A stretch of DNA of 21,099 nucleotides, taken from the IMG/VR virus record IMGVR_UViG_3300020220_000403, positions 1 through 21,099 of that record. The stretch is one strand, 5' to 3'. This document shows positions 14,301 through 21,099 of this stretch, piece by piece. The notes below the pieces were generated by a model. That model saw only the letters and a list, made by a program, of their open reading frames with translations, ran no database searches and had not been told where the DNA came from. The stretch's first letter is position 1; each line of letters opens with the position of its first letter. The stretch comes from a virus. The translations under genes and the position numbers were made by a program.

Positions 14301-17070
14301 TCATATAGAATGATAAAAGACCAAAGGAAGGTCTAAACTTAGGCTTCATTAAGAACTCCTTATTTAAGATCGTCGGAGTTTCGTTTTCATCTAGGACGAC
14401 TGCTATTTTATTATCGTAATTAGATAGAGTCTTTGATCTTAACGCTGGTGTAGTAGAATTAGTCTCCGTGATCTCATCCACCCATTGAGAAACTTTTCTA
14501 ATCTTTGACCAGCTATCTGAAGATTTTACTAGGATTGAATCGAAGTTTGCTTCTATTTTACTAAGGTGGCCGGCATCAATGATGAGCCTATTTCCAGCCT
14601 CCTTTGATCCTCCCATAAAAGAAAAGGTGGAACCGATTAGAGAATTTCCAGTATAGATCGAATTAATCGTGATTACTGAGTATTCGTTTACTGGAGAAAA
14701 GAAGGAAACTTTGTGTAACTGATCAAAGTCACCTGGTGAATTGGCTTTGATAAATACTCGGTCGTCGTATTGATATGCCGTGAAGGTTCGATTTCTAATA
14801 CCGTTGATACAGCCGGTCAGAGCGCTTGCTATTTGACTTGCTGTCCCTCCGCCATTCATGTAGAACTCATCGTATCCAAGTATGTTATCATAATCATTAT
14901 AGACATAATATTCTCCTGGATTAGGAATCAGTGGGTATAGTTGAGTTGAGATAATCAGGTCAAACTTACCTATTGAATCTATTTGGGTTCCGTTTGGATG
15001 ATAGATCTTGATTTCATCATAGTTATCTAGTGAGGCATTAATCACTGATGCGATAGTTATAGTCGCATCACTGTTACCTCCATCTATAGTAACGATATCG
15101 CCGACTTGATAACCAGAGCCAGGGTAATTTACTGCAACTGATAGTATTCCGCCTGACCCATTATCTGTGACATCAAGAGTTAGACCAGACCCACTTCCAC
15201 CAGTCGTAGTAACACCGGTCGCACTAGTATAACTTGTTCCAGGTGAAGAAAGATTAATTAGGTCAGCTCGACCCGCGTAATTTATTTTTATTACCGCGTG
15301 TGAATGTCCAGGAACTCGAGTTGCAGCCCCTAAGTCTTGTAGAAAATTATTTCGACTTTGTCCAAAAAATAGGCCTAGATCAATTTTAGTATTTGCAAAC
15401 CTAAACTGACCGGTTGAGAGCTCTTTTCTGCATGTACCAAGAGCAGTACCATTAGTTGGGCTAGTCTCTACCCGGTATTCAAAATTATCGGTATCGACAA
15501 CTGTTATTAGGTATTCACCCTCATACGCTACATCAGAAGATGAAATGATTACGATATCACCTGTCGAGTATCCATGGGATAATATATTAGCATTAACTGT
15601 GGTATTACTTAAGACGAATGATACTTGTAGGACTGCATCAAATCCTCCACTGTTTACTGTGATAAGATCTCCACCTGAATAGTTTACACCTCCATTGACG
15701 ATTACGATTGAGGCAATTCCGCCAAATCCATCGTCAGTTAGATTAACAATTAGGCCAGATCCTCCTCCAGTCAGTGCAGTAGTAGTTACGTTATTTTGAG
15801 TAGAATAACCAGATCCAATTGAATTGACAGACACTAATTCTACCGCATTAAATATGGTTAGGGATAGGTTTACTGGTGTATGATTTGAATAGTCTATCAC
15901 AAAAGGATCAGATAATTTAGGCATGTATAAATTAGAATCCTTATCGCTAATATAATTTATAAAAAGACTATCTGAATCGACGAATGTTCTACTAAATTCA
16001 GAAACATTTATTTCTGAACTCTTATACGGAACGATGACTCCATCTGGATTAGACTGAGTAAGGAATACTTCATCTGTCTCTAAGAATCTTTTTCTAAAGT
16101 GTGGATCGTTTTCCCAAGTACCGCGATTTAAGTATGCTCGATCCAAGTCGATATCTAATTTAGTAAGCTCAATCGCATTAACATATACTCCTAAATATCG
16201 ATTAAAATCATATTTGTTTGAACTATCGTCATTAAATACAAATTCTAAATTTAAGATGTTTGGAAAGATCACCCCGTTTCTTGAAAACCCATTGGTGATA
16301 TTTTCTTCAAAAAACTTTAGTGGCTGAGATGAAGTATAAAAGTTATTTAATGATTCGCCTCTGCTTCCAAATATTCCCTCATTTATCAATATTCCATTCC
16401 ACGTGGTAAATTCGCCCTCTTCATAGAGAACGGTGAGCGGACTTGTTGGAAAATTTACGTTATTTATGTAATCCCTTAGGTATTTTCCAGGAGTAGTCTC
16501 TGCCCTAAGATCAAATGTCTGGATGATGGATGCTTTATTGAATAAGTCGATTAAATATTCGGTCTTGGTCTCTCCAGCATCATATTTTTGTTTTACTTGA
16601 TCAAGAGGAAAATTAGCTGGGTCGTTTATCTTAAATATGATGAAATAATCAGGTACCTCTTCTTTAAGATAAAGCGGTGCAAAATACGACATTCGTTCAG
16701 TATACTTGTTTGAAGCTAAGTATTTTACGCCACTAAAATAGTGAGAAAAATCGTACTGATCCTTAAAGTTCTTGGAAGTCTTAGTTGAATCTACTTGTTC
16801 ATTAAGATCAAAGATAATCTCATTTGGAGTAGATCCATTATTAAAAAATCTAAGAATGTTTGCAGGATGAGACTGAGTAACATCAATCGGAACTTTAGAA
16901 TAGAGATCCTTTGAGAGTTCAGGGTTAGCTTTTATTGATTCTAGCCACATGTAACCCGAATCATTTATCGCGATCTTAACATTTCCAGTAAGCTTGGGAT
17001 TGGTCCTAACTAATTGAAAACTACTATCTTCAGTTAATAACTTAACGTAGTTTATGTCGCGATTACTCAT
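11380..17070 (-). CDS. Giant mosaic virion structural protein (1896 residues)
   Basis: At 1896 residues this is longer than any T4 structural protein. The N-terminal part (about 1-400) is mixed alpha/beta, including KVPIDVTQSHPANILRFF and VPDYFIIFKINDP. Two glycine-rich beta repeats, residues about 411-486 and 602-677, share the order SIGSGY/SPGTSY, GGGSG/GGSGSG, a DxGxGGI turn, VNYxGG/SGYxxGD and an ITVNSGG/VTIDGG turn. Between them, about 493-545, HGYSTGDIVIISSSDVAYEG with a following VDTDNFEYRV strand matches the HGxxxGDxVxI module common in phage tail proteins. The remaining 1200 residues are Tyr-, Asn- and Phe-rich beta structure with a basic end. No enzyme motif is recognised. A baseplate wedge or tail-fibre-network role is inferred from size and neighbours. 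It follows the 1195-residue gene by 18 bases and ends one base before the fibre gene. Confidence 0.65.
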   Translation of the reverse strand: MSNRDINYVKLLTEDSSFQLVRTNPKLTGNVKIAINDSGYMWLESIKANPELSKDLYSKVPIDVTQSHPANILRFFNNGSTPNEIIFDLNEQVDSTKTSKNFKDQYDFSHYFSGVKYLASNKYTERMSYFAPLYLKEEVPDYFIIFKINDPANFPLDQVKQKYDAGETKTEYLIDLFNKASIIQTFDLRAETTPGKYLRDYINNVNFPTSPLTVLYEEGEFTTWNGILINEGIFGSRGESLNNFYTSSQPLKFFEENITNGFSRNGVIFPNILNLEFVFNDDSSNKYDFNRYLGVYVNAIELTKLDIDLDRAYLNRGTWENDPHFRKRFLETDEVFLTQSNPDGVIVPYKSSEINVSEFSRTFVDSDSLFINYISDKDSNLYMPKLSDPFVIDYSNHTPVNLSLTIFNAVELVSVNSIGSGYSTQNNVTTTALTGGGSGLIVNLTDDGFGGIASIVIVNGGVNYSGGDLITVNSGGFDAVLQVSFVLSNTTVNANILSHGYSTGDIVIISSSDVAYEGEYLITVVDTDNFEYRVETSPTNGTALGTCRKELSTGQFRFANTKIDLGLFFGQSRNNFLQDLGAATRVPGHSHAVIKINYAGRADLINLSSPGTSYTSATGVTTTGGSGSGLTLDVTDNGSGGILSVAVNYPGSGYQVGDIVTIDGGNSDATITIASVINASLDNYDEIKIYHPNGTQIDSIGKFDLIISTQLYPLIPNPGEYYVYNDYDNILGYDEFYMNGGGTASQIASALTGCINGIRNRTFTAYQYDDRVFIKANSPGDFDQLHKVSFFSPVNEYSVITINSIYTGNSLIGSTFSFMGGSKEAGNRLIIDAGHLSKIEANFDSILVKSSDSWSKIRKVSQWVDEITETNSTTPALRSKTLSNYDNKIAVVLDENETPTILNKEFLMKPKFRPSFGLLSFYMIKDLDLDFYSSTYTNFPNIDLYQHYFIPEGKTILEPGIDYIVYNGSILTEGTTYLAGSSFSVSTTTHYSTVSGSPLVTFDPSTTSSAIPINDANKELKGFEGFSILKDPSKVVSQDTSNEYELRTKYLNGLTETEYDYYKENESLDFALRSKIIPYITKWGIKNGRDSRDNPYRLNTELIFGRNNFSPDHIDRSQNPINFTHEWFYIESEFNYTNDETLIAQNTNYFETPLDEVALLSDPDYFINYFTYTPTSATGKEVADTQFRYAQVYKNSADQYEAFFKGFKLTFKDVTDPDVLGSDGKPVAKEITTRFEGYRFSCILKPIMEDINSNDEPPIRYRVIEHTDYRFIVVIIEVYIGNLSEIDGYWLDSTLSGTTQVSPSNFVALTPFLTEYYDSINGDYRIQFGQVSNLTHTLLYSLKNKKYNTVLDSFSNVKMGTKLNFSSTGFNGSDYTIKALPNLNTPNYLGSLTDDIINPKSSTLVFMKDLSTNFDLFMCGFVGFVPTVPLINPIDYSLEKFVHYDGINYNVGLVLPSLTIYGILPTSTSAFINQNFVFKVLTGGEGYFEKLFEKISFAKFKQYVNSLDIIIEYSSYSLDQTGTSVLNTDPNFYLEILDLSSIEKQNQLITNYTTSIPIQFSGQEEIGTDYEVANLPVKYELNRYKGEYEPIIRNYSVYKSNYKFKKNLINDLSLSNTKINSDISNLLTIQNFNHIKVADTQVLVLESDESYLPIYPKISEVAIGQADYFLLRGNWDWGFHYRYSNKEQYSPVSGALRIEEDDSFLAKLITLPEIIELNDFKIQFIDPSVEFKSVDVSKVEIVAKETPTAVEGIINVNNVLTRFLIEDGIAEKFNEYLINSNQYIGNFTNISDPDINVSSYVREYIKLNILKLYDIDINALYAKEDASLVATNQQASSNPNAIEFVFLDDKKRFTQGYEILKSLQINKKDKLILQFSFLKKPGSGLSISPKIKIKFI
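15040..15267 (-). repeat. Glycine-rich beta repeat, second copy, in the 1896-residue protein
   Basis: Residues about 602-677. It repeats the order of the first copy at 15613-15840: an S-x-G-x-x-Y start, a GGSGSG turn, LDVTDNGSGGI, a hydrophobic strand ending GSGY, then GDIVTIDGG and a closing strand. The DNA has diverged well beyond a recent tandem copy. Confidence 0.7.
15613..15840 (-). repeat. Glycine-rich beta repeat, first copy, in the 1896-residue protein
   Basis: Residues about 411-486. Order of elements: VNSIGSGYSTQ, TALTGGGSG, VNLTDDGFGGI, a strand with VNGGVNYSGGD, then LITVNSGGFDA. It is paired with a second copy 116 residues further on, with an HG-x-x-x-GD module between them. Confidence 0.7.
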
Positions 17071-17088
17071 ATTGATATATGCTCATTT

Positions 17089-20000
17089 TTAGAAGCTAGA
17101 AACTTTTCCTTTACTTTGAACTAGCGGTGCATCTAGAGTAGTCTCTTTGATATATTGTGCGCTTACTTGTAGATCAAATGAAAAAGGTGCATAGTCTTTT
17201 AGGATGATGTCAATTCCTAATTTCTTTGAATATTTTATATTAGTTAAAGCGTCTCCGGTTCTTCTAAATCCTCCAATATATCCAAGTTTATCTGATGCTC
17301 TAAATTGAAATAATACTGGGATATTTAAAGCATTCTCTGGACCAAACTTGACTGTTTTAGTTGATCTGGCTGGAAAGTTTCCTTCAACTGATACTGATTC
17401 ATAATTAGTTGGATACATGTAAAGATAAGCTCCACATGTATATTTTCCAATAAGATATTCATCATTCTTGGTAAAACCTAACTTGATCGGATAGTGAGAA
17501 TCGTTTTTACCAGAAATAGTTGTATTATCTGATGGAGTCAATGGTGTAACTCGACTTGCTTGTTTATAGTATTCAACACTATATGCATTTGTTACTTCAG
17601 ACACAGCAGTCTCAAAATGAAGTGCATGAGCAAAGGGTAAATATTTTTGAAAGTCAGCAGCCGTAATGGAAGTACCAGCATTGAAATCTGGCCTAAATAC
17701 TTCTGCGATATTTGCTACTGAAAATGACGGGCCACACAGAGTAGGAAGATCTGGGTGATCTTTACTTATACAAAATTCAGTAAGTCGACCGCCGCCGTTT
17801 GGAACAGAGGAAGCATTAGTTGTTCCTGCCCATACCCTAGAATCAGTTGATGTCAATGGAATAGCAGTAGTTGGATTAAACGGTAGATAGTGACCCCAGT
17901 TTGCAGGAACAAATGACGTTGTTCCAACGGTTCGACCGCCATATGTATATGCTTGAGTATAATAAGGCACACTCGCATAAGTAGATGATGGAAAACTTGG
18001 TGAATACATTTCCTCAGATAATCCATATTCTCTTACTCTAGAGTTAATGAATTGACTCTTTACTTGACCAGATTGTGTGCTGGCCTTTTGTTTAAAGTTA
18101 GAGATTAATGGAACTGGATTTGAATTTACTCCAATTGGAACTATATCATATCTTCTATTTACATGATAATCATCATCCGGATATGCAGTAGGATTTGATG
18201 TAGTATCGACTTCATTGATTCCTCCGAATAGAAGAGATATTAATTCAAGACTAGTAGCTGACGTATTTTGGATCGATATCGCATACTGCTTAGTTATGAT
18301 TGCACCTTCGTTATAGACAACAGTTCCGCCAGTCGTGTCTTTAATAAGATCTTTATAATATCCGGCAAATAATTGTATTGTATCTCCGTTTGCAACGTCT
18401 AATGAATTTCCATCAGAATCTATCACACTTACTTTGATTACACCACGATCAAGATTAATTGATTGTTGGATCGCATCCAAAGTAGTCTGTAAGCTTTTTA
18501 ATTTTTGATATAAGTCTATTACATTTCCTTCATTAGTAAAGAATCCGCTAGAGATATCCTCGGCTATGTGAGAATAAAACTTATCACCAGACGTAAATTG
18601 ATTAGCTAGATGATTGTCTAGACCTTTAGAATTTAAGCTGTTTTCAAAATCAAGCTTAGCCTTTTCAGTAAATGCTTTTTGTGAAGCTATCATACTGTCT
18701 TCTTGAGATTGAATGTTTTCTGGGAATCTTACTTGAATTACGTTTGACCATATAGATTCGGCCGCGTTGGAAGGCCAACCGGCTTCAGACAAAGATTTTA
18801 CTTGAATCTCAACTAATTCTCCCTTTCTAATTGGTATGTTTAGCTGATTTGTGTTTACTACATCAGAATCAGTAAGAGTCTCTTCCGCCCATACATAGAG
18901 TCCAGTAGTCTCATCTAACACTTTTTGTCGAGGTTTTGTTAGTACTTCATTCCATGGAGAAAAAGTGGCAGTTTTAGTAGACCCATCAACATCAACGAAT
19001 GACTGTTGTTGAGCATTGGGCTGAGTACCAGTTAAGCTTAAATATCGATATCGGTATTTGAATTGAACTACGTTTTGCGTCCCATACTTATCTAACTTAG
19101 GATTAGGTATCTGCCAAAATCCTCTAACTTCATACTTTTTATTAGTAACGAATTGTGGTGTAGTTGATAACTGTACTGTGATATTTGTAACTAGGGAGGT
19201 GAGAGCAGCAGTCTTTTCATTACGTGCAGTAAGGGATTCAGTAAGTTGCTTTTGTAAGCGCTTAGCCTCCTTTGGAGTCTTAGAAACAGTTGTGATGTTG
19301 GCTTTAATCGAATCAATCTTCTTATTTAATTCTTCGACCTCTTGTTGAAGAGCGGCTTTTTCCTTTACGTTATTATTTAATTCAGTTATGCTCGCATCAT
19401 CTTGAATGTGTTGATCTATCTGGTATACTTTAAAACTAGTTTCATCTAGGACTGGAGCATCTGGCGTTATGGCTAAGATCGAAGGTAGGGTCTTTTCTTT
19501 AGCTAAGTTTAGAAGAATTAGTCCAAAGTCAGATACGAAATTGTTGTAATAATCAGCAAGAGTCGTAGTAGATTCATCTTGTAAAGGAATAGTCAACTCA
19601 TTTGTATATAGAGCAAGCCCTTTAGAAAAATCATTGATTGTTAAGTTTTTAGATTTACTAACAGGCTTAATAAAGATTACTTCTCTTTCATTAAAACCAA
19701 CGTTTACCTGTAACTCAGGTCGACGATACGGTACTGGTTTTAGCTTAAGCACGTCTGCACCTATCGTTAAAGGATCGTTTCCAAATATTCTTTCTAATAC
19801 AACTTCAGTATCAGTAGAATTAATTGAGATAACTCGATACTCAGTGTCGTTTGCTGTGATTAAGACATCGCCTTCAGCTAGCGTCTTACTGTTCTGTACT
19901 CCAGATAAAACATCTGTATAAACTAGTGTGCTTAATTTATATCGACGACGTAATGTAGAAACAGTTGCTCCACTATTTAGTGTCTGATTTCCTGTCTCTT

Positions 20001-20676
20001 CTAATATATTTACGATATCGAATGTTCCTTGGAACCTATTGATTGACACTTCCATATCAACAACGGTATCGTCCTCAAAGAAATCGATCCCATTATCATT
20101 AAGCTCTTGTACTAGGCTTGAATATACAAGGTCATTTTGTCCTTTATAGTTTTCATCAAAAAATGCAGCAACATCATCATTGTTTACTGAGTTAACGATG
20201 ATTCTCTTAACTATGAACTGATCAATATCCTCAGTTAATACTGACGAGATATCTAAGCTCACATAGAGTAGAGGATTTAGGAAAGACTCAAAAAACCAGT
20301 TATTTTTTACTTTAAATGAACTGGGAACAGTAAACGTAGAATTTTGAACGGTCTCAAGATCTTTAATTAATTGAGACGTCTTTTTTAATTCAAACTTTCT
20401 AAGATCTCCGGTTGATGATTTTATTCCGATCACATCGCTATTTGCTGAGATCAAGGTATCGAATTTTGTGTTAATGTCTTCAATCTTACCCTTAAGATAT
20501 CCAAAAGAGGGCACCGTGATATTAGTTGAAGTACCATCGACCTTGGTTTGGGACACAGTAACGTTTTCAGAACTTGATTCTAGAATATTCTGTAGACTAA
20601 ATAAAAATTTATTCATGTTGTCAATGTCGACAACTAGTCTCTTTAAAACGTCAGATAGCGTATGTTTTGTTTCCAT
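17089..20676 (-). CDS. Large virion structural protein with coiled coil and fibronectin-like segment (1195 residues)
   Basis: 1195 residues. The first 60 residues are helical (SDVLKRLVVDIDNMNKFLFS). Residues about 120-400 are beta-rich. A long predicted coiled coil spans about 429-490 (NVKEKAALQQEVEELNKKID and the following KRLQKQLTESL stretch). Residues about 513-652 look like a fibronectin type III or similar beta sandwich: KKYEVRGFWQIP, VQFKYRYRYLSL, ELVEIQVKSLSEAGWPS and SNVIQVRFP. A second helical, amidated stretch (about 660-740) includes LYQKLKSLQTTLDAIQQSI. The C-terminal third is beta structure with Tyr, Ser and Gly. No enzymatic motif is seen. The overall layout suggests an elongated trimeric baseplate or fibre-bearing protein; this is inference. 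It lies 11 bases after the partial gene on its right and 18 bases before the 1896-residue gene. Confidence 0.65.
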   Translation of the reverse strand: METKHTLSDVLKRLVVDIDNMNKFLFSLQNILESSSENVTVSQTKVDGTSTNITVPSFGYLKGKIEDINTKFDTLISANSDVIGIKSSTGDLRKFELKKTSQLIKDLETVQNSTFTVPSSFKVKNNWFFESFLNPLLYVSLDISSVLTEDIDQFIVKRIIVNSVNNDDVAAFFDENYKGQNDLVYSSLVQELNDNGIDFFEDDTVVDMEVSINRFQGTFDIVNILEETGNQTLNSGATVSTLRRRYKLSTLVYTDVLSGVQNSKTLAEGDVLITANDTEYRVISINSTDTEVVLERIFGNDPLTIGADVLKLKPVPYRRPELQVNVGFNEREVIFIKPVSKSKNLTINDFSKGLALYTNELTIPLQDESTTTLADYYNNFVSDFGLILLNLAKEKTLPSILAITPDAPVLDETSFKVYQIDQHIQDDASITELNNNVKEKAALQQEVEELNKKIDSIKANITTVSKTPKEAKRLQKQLTESLTARNEKTAALTSLVTNITVQLSTTPQFVTNKKYEVRGFWQIPNPKLDKYGTQNVVQFKYRYRYLSLTGTQPNAQQQSFVDVDGSTKTATFSPWNEVLTKPRQKVLDETTGLYVWAEETLTDSDVVNTNQLNIPIRKGELVEIQVKSLSEAGWPSNAAESIWSNVIQVRFPENIQSQEDSMIASQKAFTEKAKLDFENSLNSKGLDNHLANQFTSGDKFYSHIAEDISSGFFTNEGNVIDLYQKLKSLQTTLDAIQQSINLDRGVIKVSVIDSDGNSLDVANGDTIQLFAGYYKDLIKDTTGGTVVYNEGAIITKQYAISIQNTSATSLELISLLFGGINEVDTTSNPTAYPDDDYHVNRRYDIVPIGVNSNPVPLISNFKQKASTQSGQVKSQFINSRVREYGLSEEMYSPSFPSSTYASVPYYTQAYTYGGRTVGTTSFVPANWGHYLPFNPTTAIPLTSTDSRVWAGTTNASSVPNGGGRLTEFCISKDHPDLPTLCGPSFSVANIAEVFRPDFNAGTSITAADFQKYLPFAHALHFETAVSEVTNAYSVEYYKQASRVTPLTPSDNTTISGKNDSHYPIKLGFTKNDEYLIGKYTCGAYLYMYPTNYESVSVEGNFPARSTKTVKFGPENALNIPVLFQFRASDKLGYIGGFRRTGDALTNIKYSKKLGIDIILKDYAPFSFDLQVSAQYIKETTLDAPLVQSKGKVSSF

Positions 20677-20687
20677 GTATTCTTATG

Positions 20688-21099
20688 TTATCTTATTTGA
20701 TCTACCCTAAAGGTAAATGTAGTATCATCCATACAGATGATTTCAAAAATAGGTTTATTTAGTGATGGTGTAAAATCAAGATCATTAAAGAGTCCGATTA
20801 CTACTCCATACACACCAGTATTATTTCTATTTAATGCATCTGTGTATATCTTAAAGTCAAATGTTCCTGGAATGATTTCATCCTCTATCACCAATCGAAG
20901 GACCTGCCCTTTTTTCCATCTAACCATTGAATCATCTATGTATAATGATAGGTCCGATGTTAGAATAGTTGGAATGGTCGCGTTTTGATGAACAAAATAA
21001 TTGGTAAATGTTCCTAGGGTTAAAGTGCTGTTCGTAGCAATATTAGTTAATGACCCATTTGCGATATTGTACTGCTGATTGATATTTACTACTCGTACC
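20688..21099 (-). CDS. Virion structural protein, C-terminal 136 residues (5' end outside window)
   Basis: The frame ending at 20688 is open without a stop to the right edge of the window, so the ATG at 20927 is an internal Met and not the start. The visible part is beta-rich: TLTLGTFTNYFVHQN, TILTSDLSLYIDD, then WKKGQVLRLVIEDEII, FDFKIYTDALNRNNTGVYGV, and a closing FEIICMDDTTFTFRVDQI. This looks like the C-terminal beta domain of a tail or baseplate protein, but no family can be named. It is followed after 11 bases by the 1195-residue gene with the same orientation, so both are probably in one late operon. Confidence 0.7.
   Translation of the reverse strand, partial: VRVVNINQQYNIANGSLTNIATNSTLTLGTFTNYFVHQNATIPTILTSDLSLYIDDSMVRWKKGQVLRLVIEDEIIPGTFDFKIYTDALNRNNTGVYGVVIGLFNDLDFTPSLNKPIFEIICMDDTTFTFRVDQIR

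Noticed and set aside
19634-19921. Plus-strand open frame of 95 codons
   Set aside because: It is antisense to the 1195-residue structural gene, with no ribosome site or motif support.
20688-20927. A complete 79-residue gene starting at 20927
   Set aside because: Translating upstream shows the same frame is open to 21099 with no stop and continues the beta-rich character, so this is the end of a longer gene.

Overview
The window reads as part of the structural-gene block of a large tailed phage, probably a contractile-tailed (T4-like myovirus type) phage of an aquatic or otherwise environmental bacterium. No rRNA, tRNA, CRISPR or insertion sequence is seen. Coding density is close to 100 percent: genes abut or overlap by 1-4 bases and the longest gap is 92 bases. 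DNA is AT-rich. Most start codons are preceded by A/T-rich leaders without a clear Shine-Dalgarno sequence, which fits a Bacteroidota-type host but does not prove it.

All genes but one lie on the minus strand, so transcription runs from right to left. At the right, 21099-8528 holds very large virion proteins: the C-terminal end of one structural protein, a 1195-residue protein with coiled coil and a fibronectin-like segment, a 1896-residue mosaic protein with paired glycine-rich repeats, an 837-residue collagen-like and beta-repeat tail fibre, and a 106-residue protein. A single plus-strand gene (7731-8531) is then inserted. Its stop codon overlaps the stop of its convergent neighbour, and a 92-base divergent spacer separates it from the next minus-strand gene.

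From 7638 leftward come a 703-residue virion protein with a LamG-like C-terminus and a protein resembling T4 gp15 (tail sheath stabiliser). Next is a cluster of six small genes (4716-1883), then a tail-tube-like protein (1882-1331). Several small proteins of the cluster begin with the same kind of short peptide, [YF]-x-Q-hydrophobic-hydrophobic-x-[E/N/D]. It resembles the capsid-targeting peptide of the T4 internal proteins, which starts MKTYQEFIAE and is cleaved by the prohead protease. The cluster may therefore encode cargo packaged inside the head and delivered with the DNA. It includes a possible alpha/beta hydrolase, a cupin-like protein, a cysteine-rich protein and a DUF5824-like protein. 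This is the most interesting system in the window.

The left end (1277-1) holds two overlapping glycosyltransferase genes, one of the GT9 (heptosyltransferase-like) type and one of the GT25 type that runs off the edge. They may modify virion proteins or host surface glycans.
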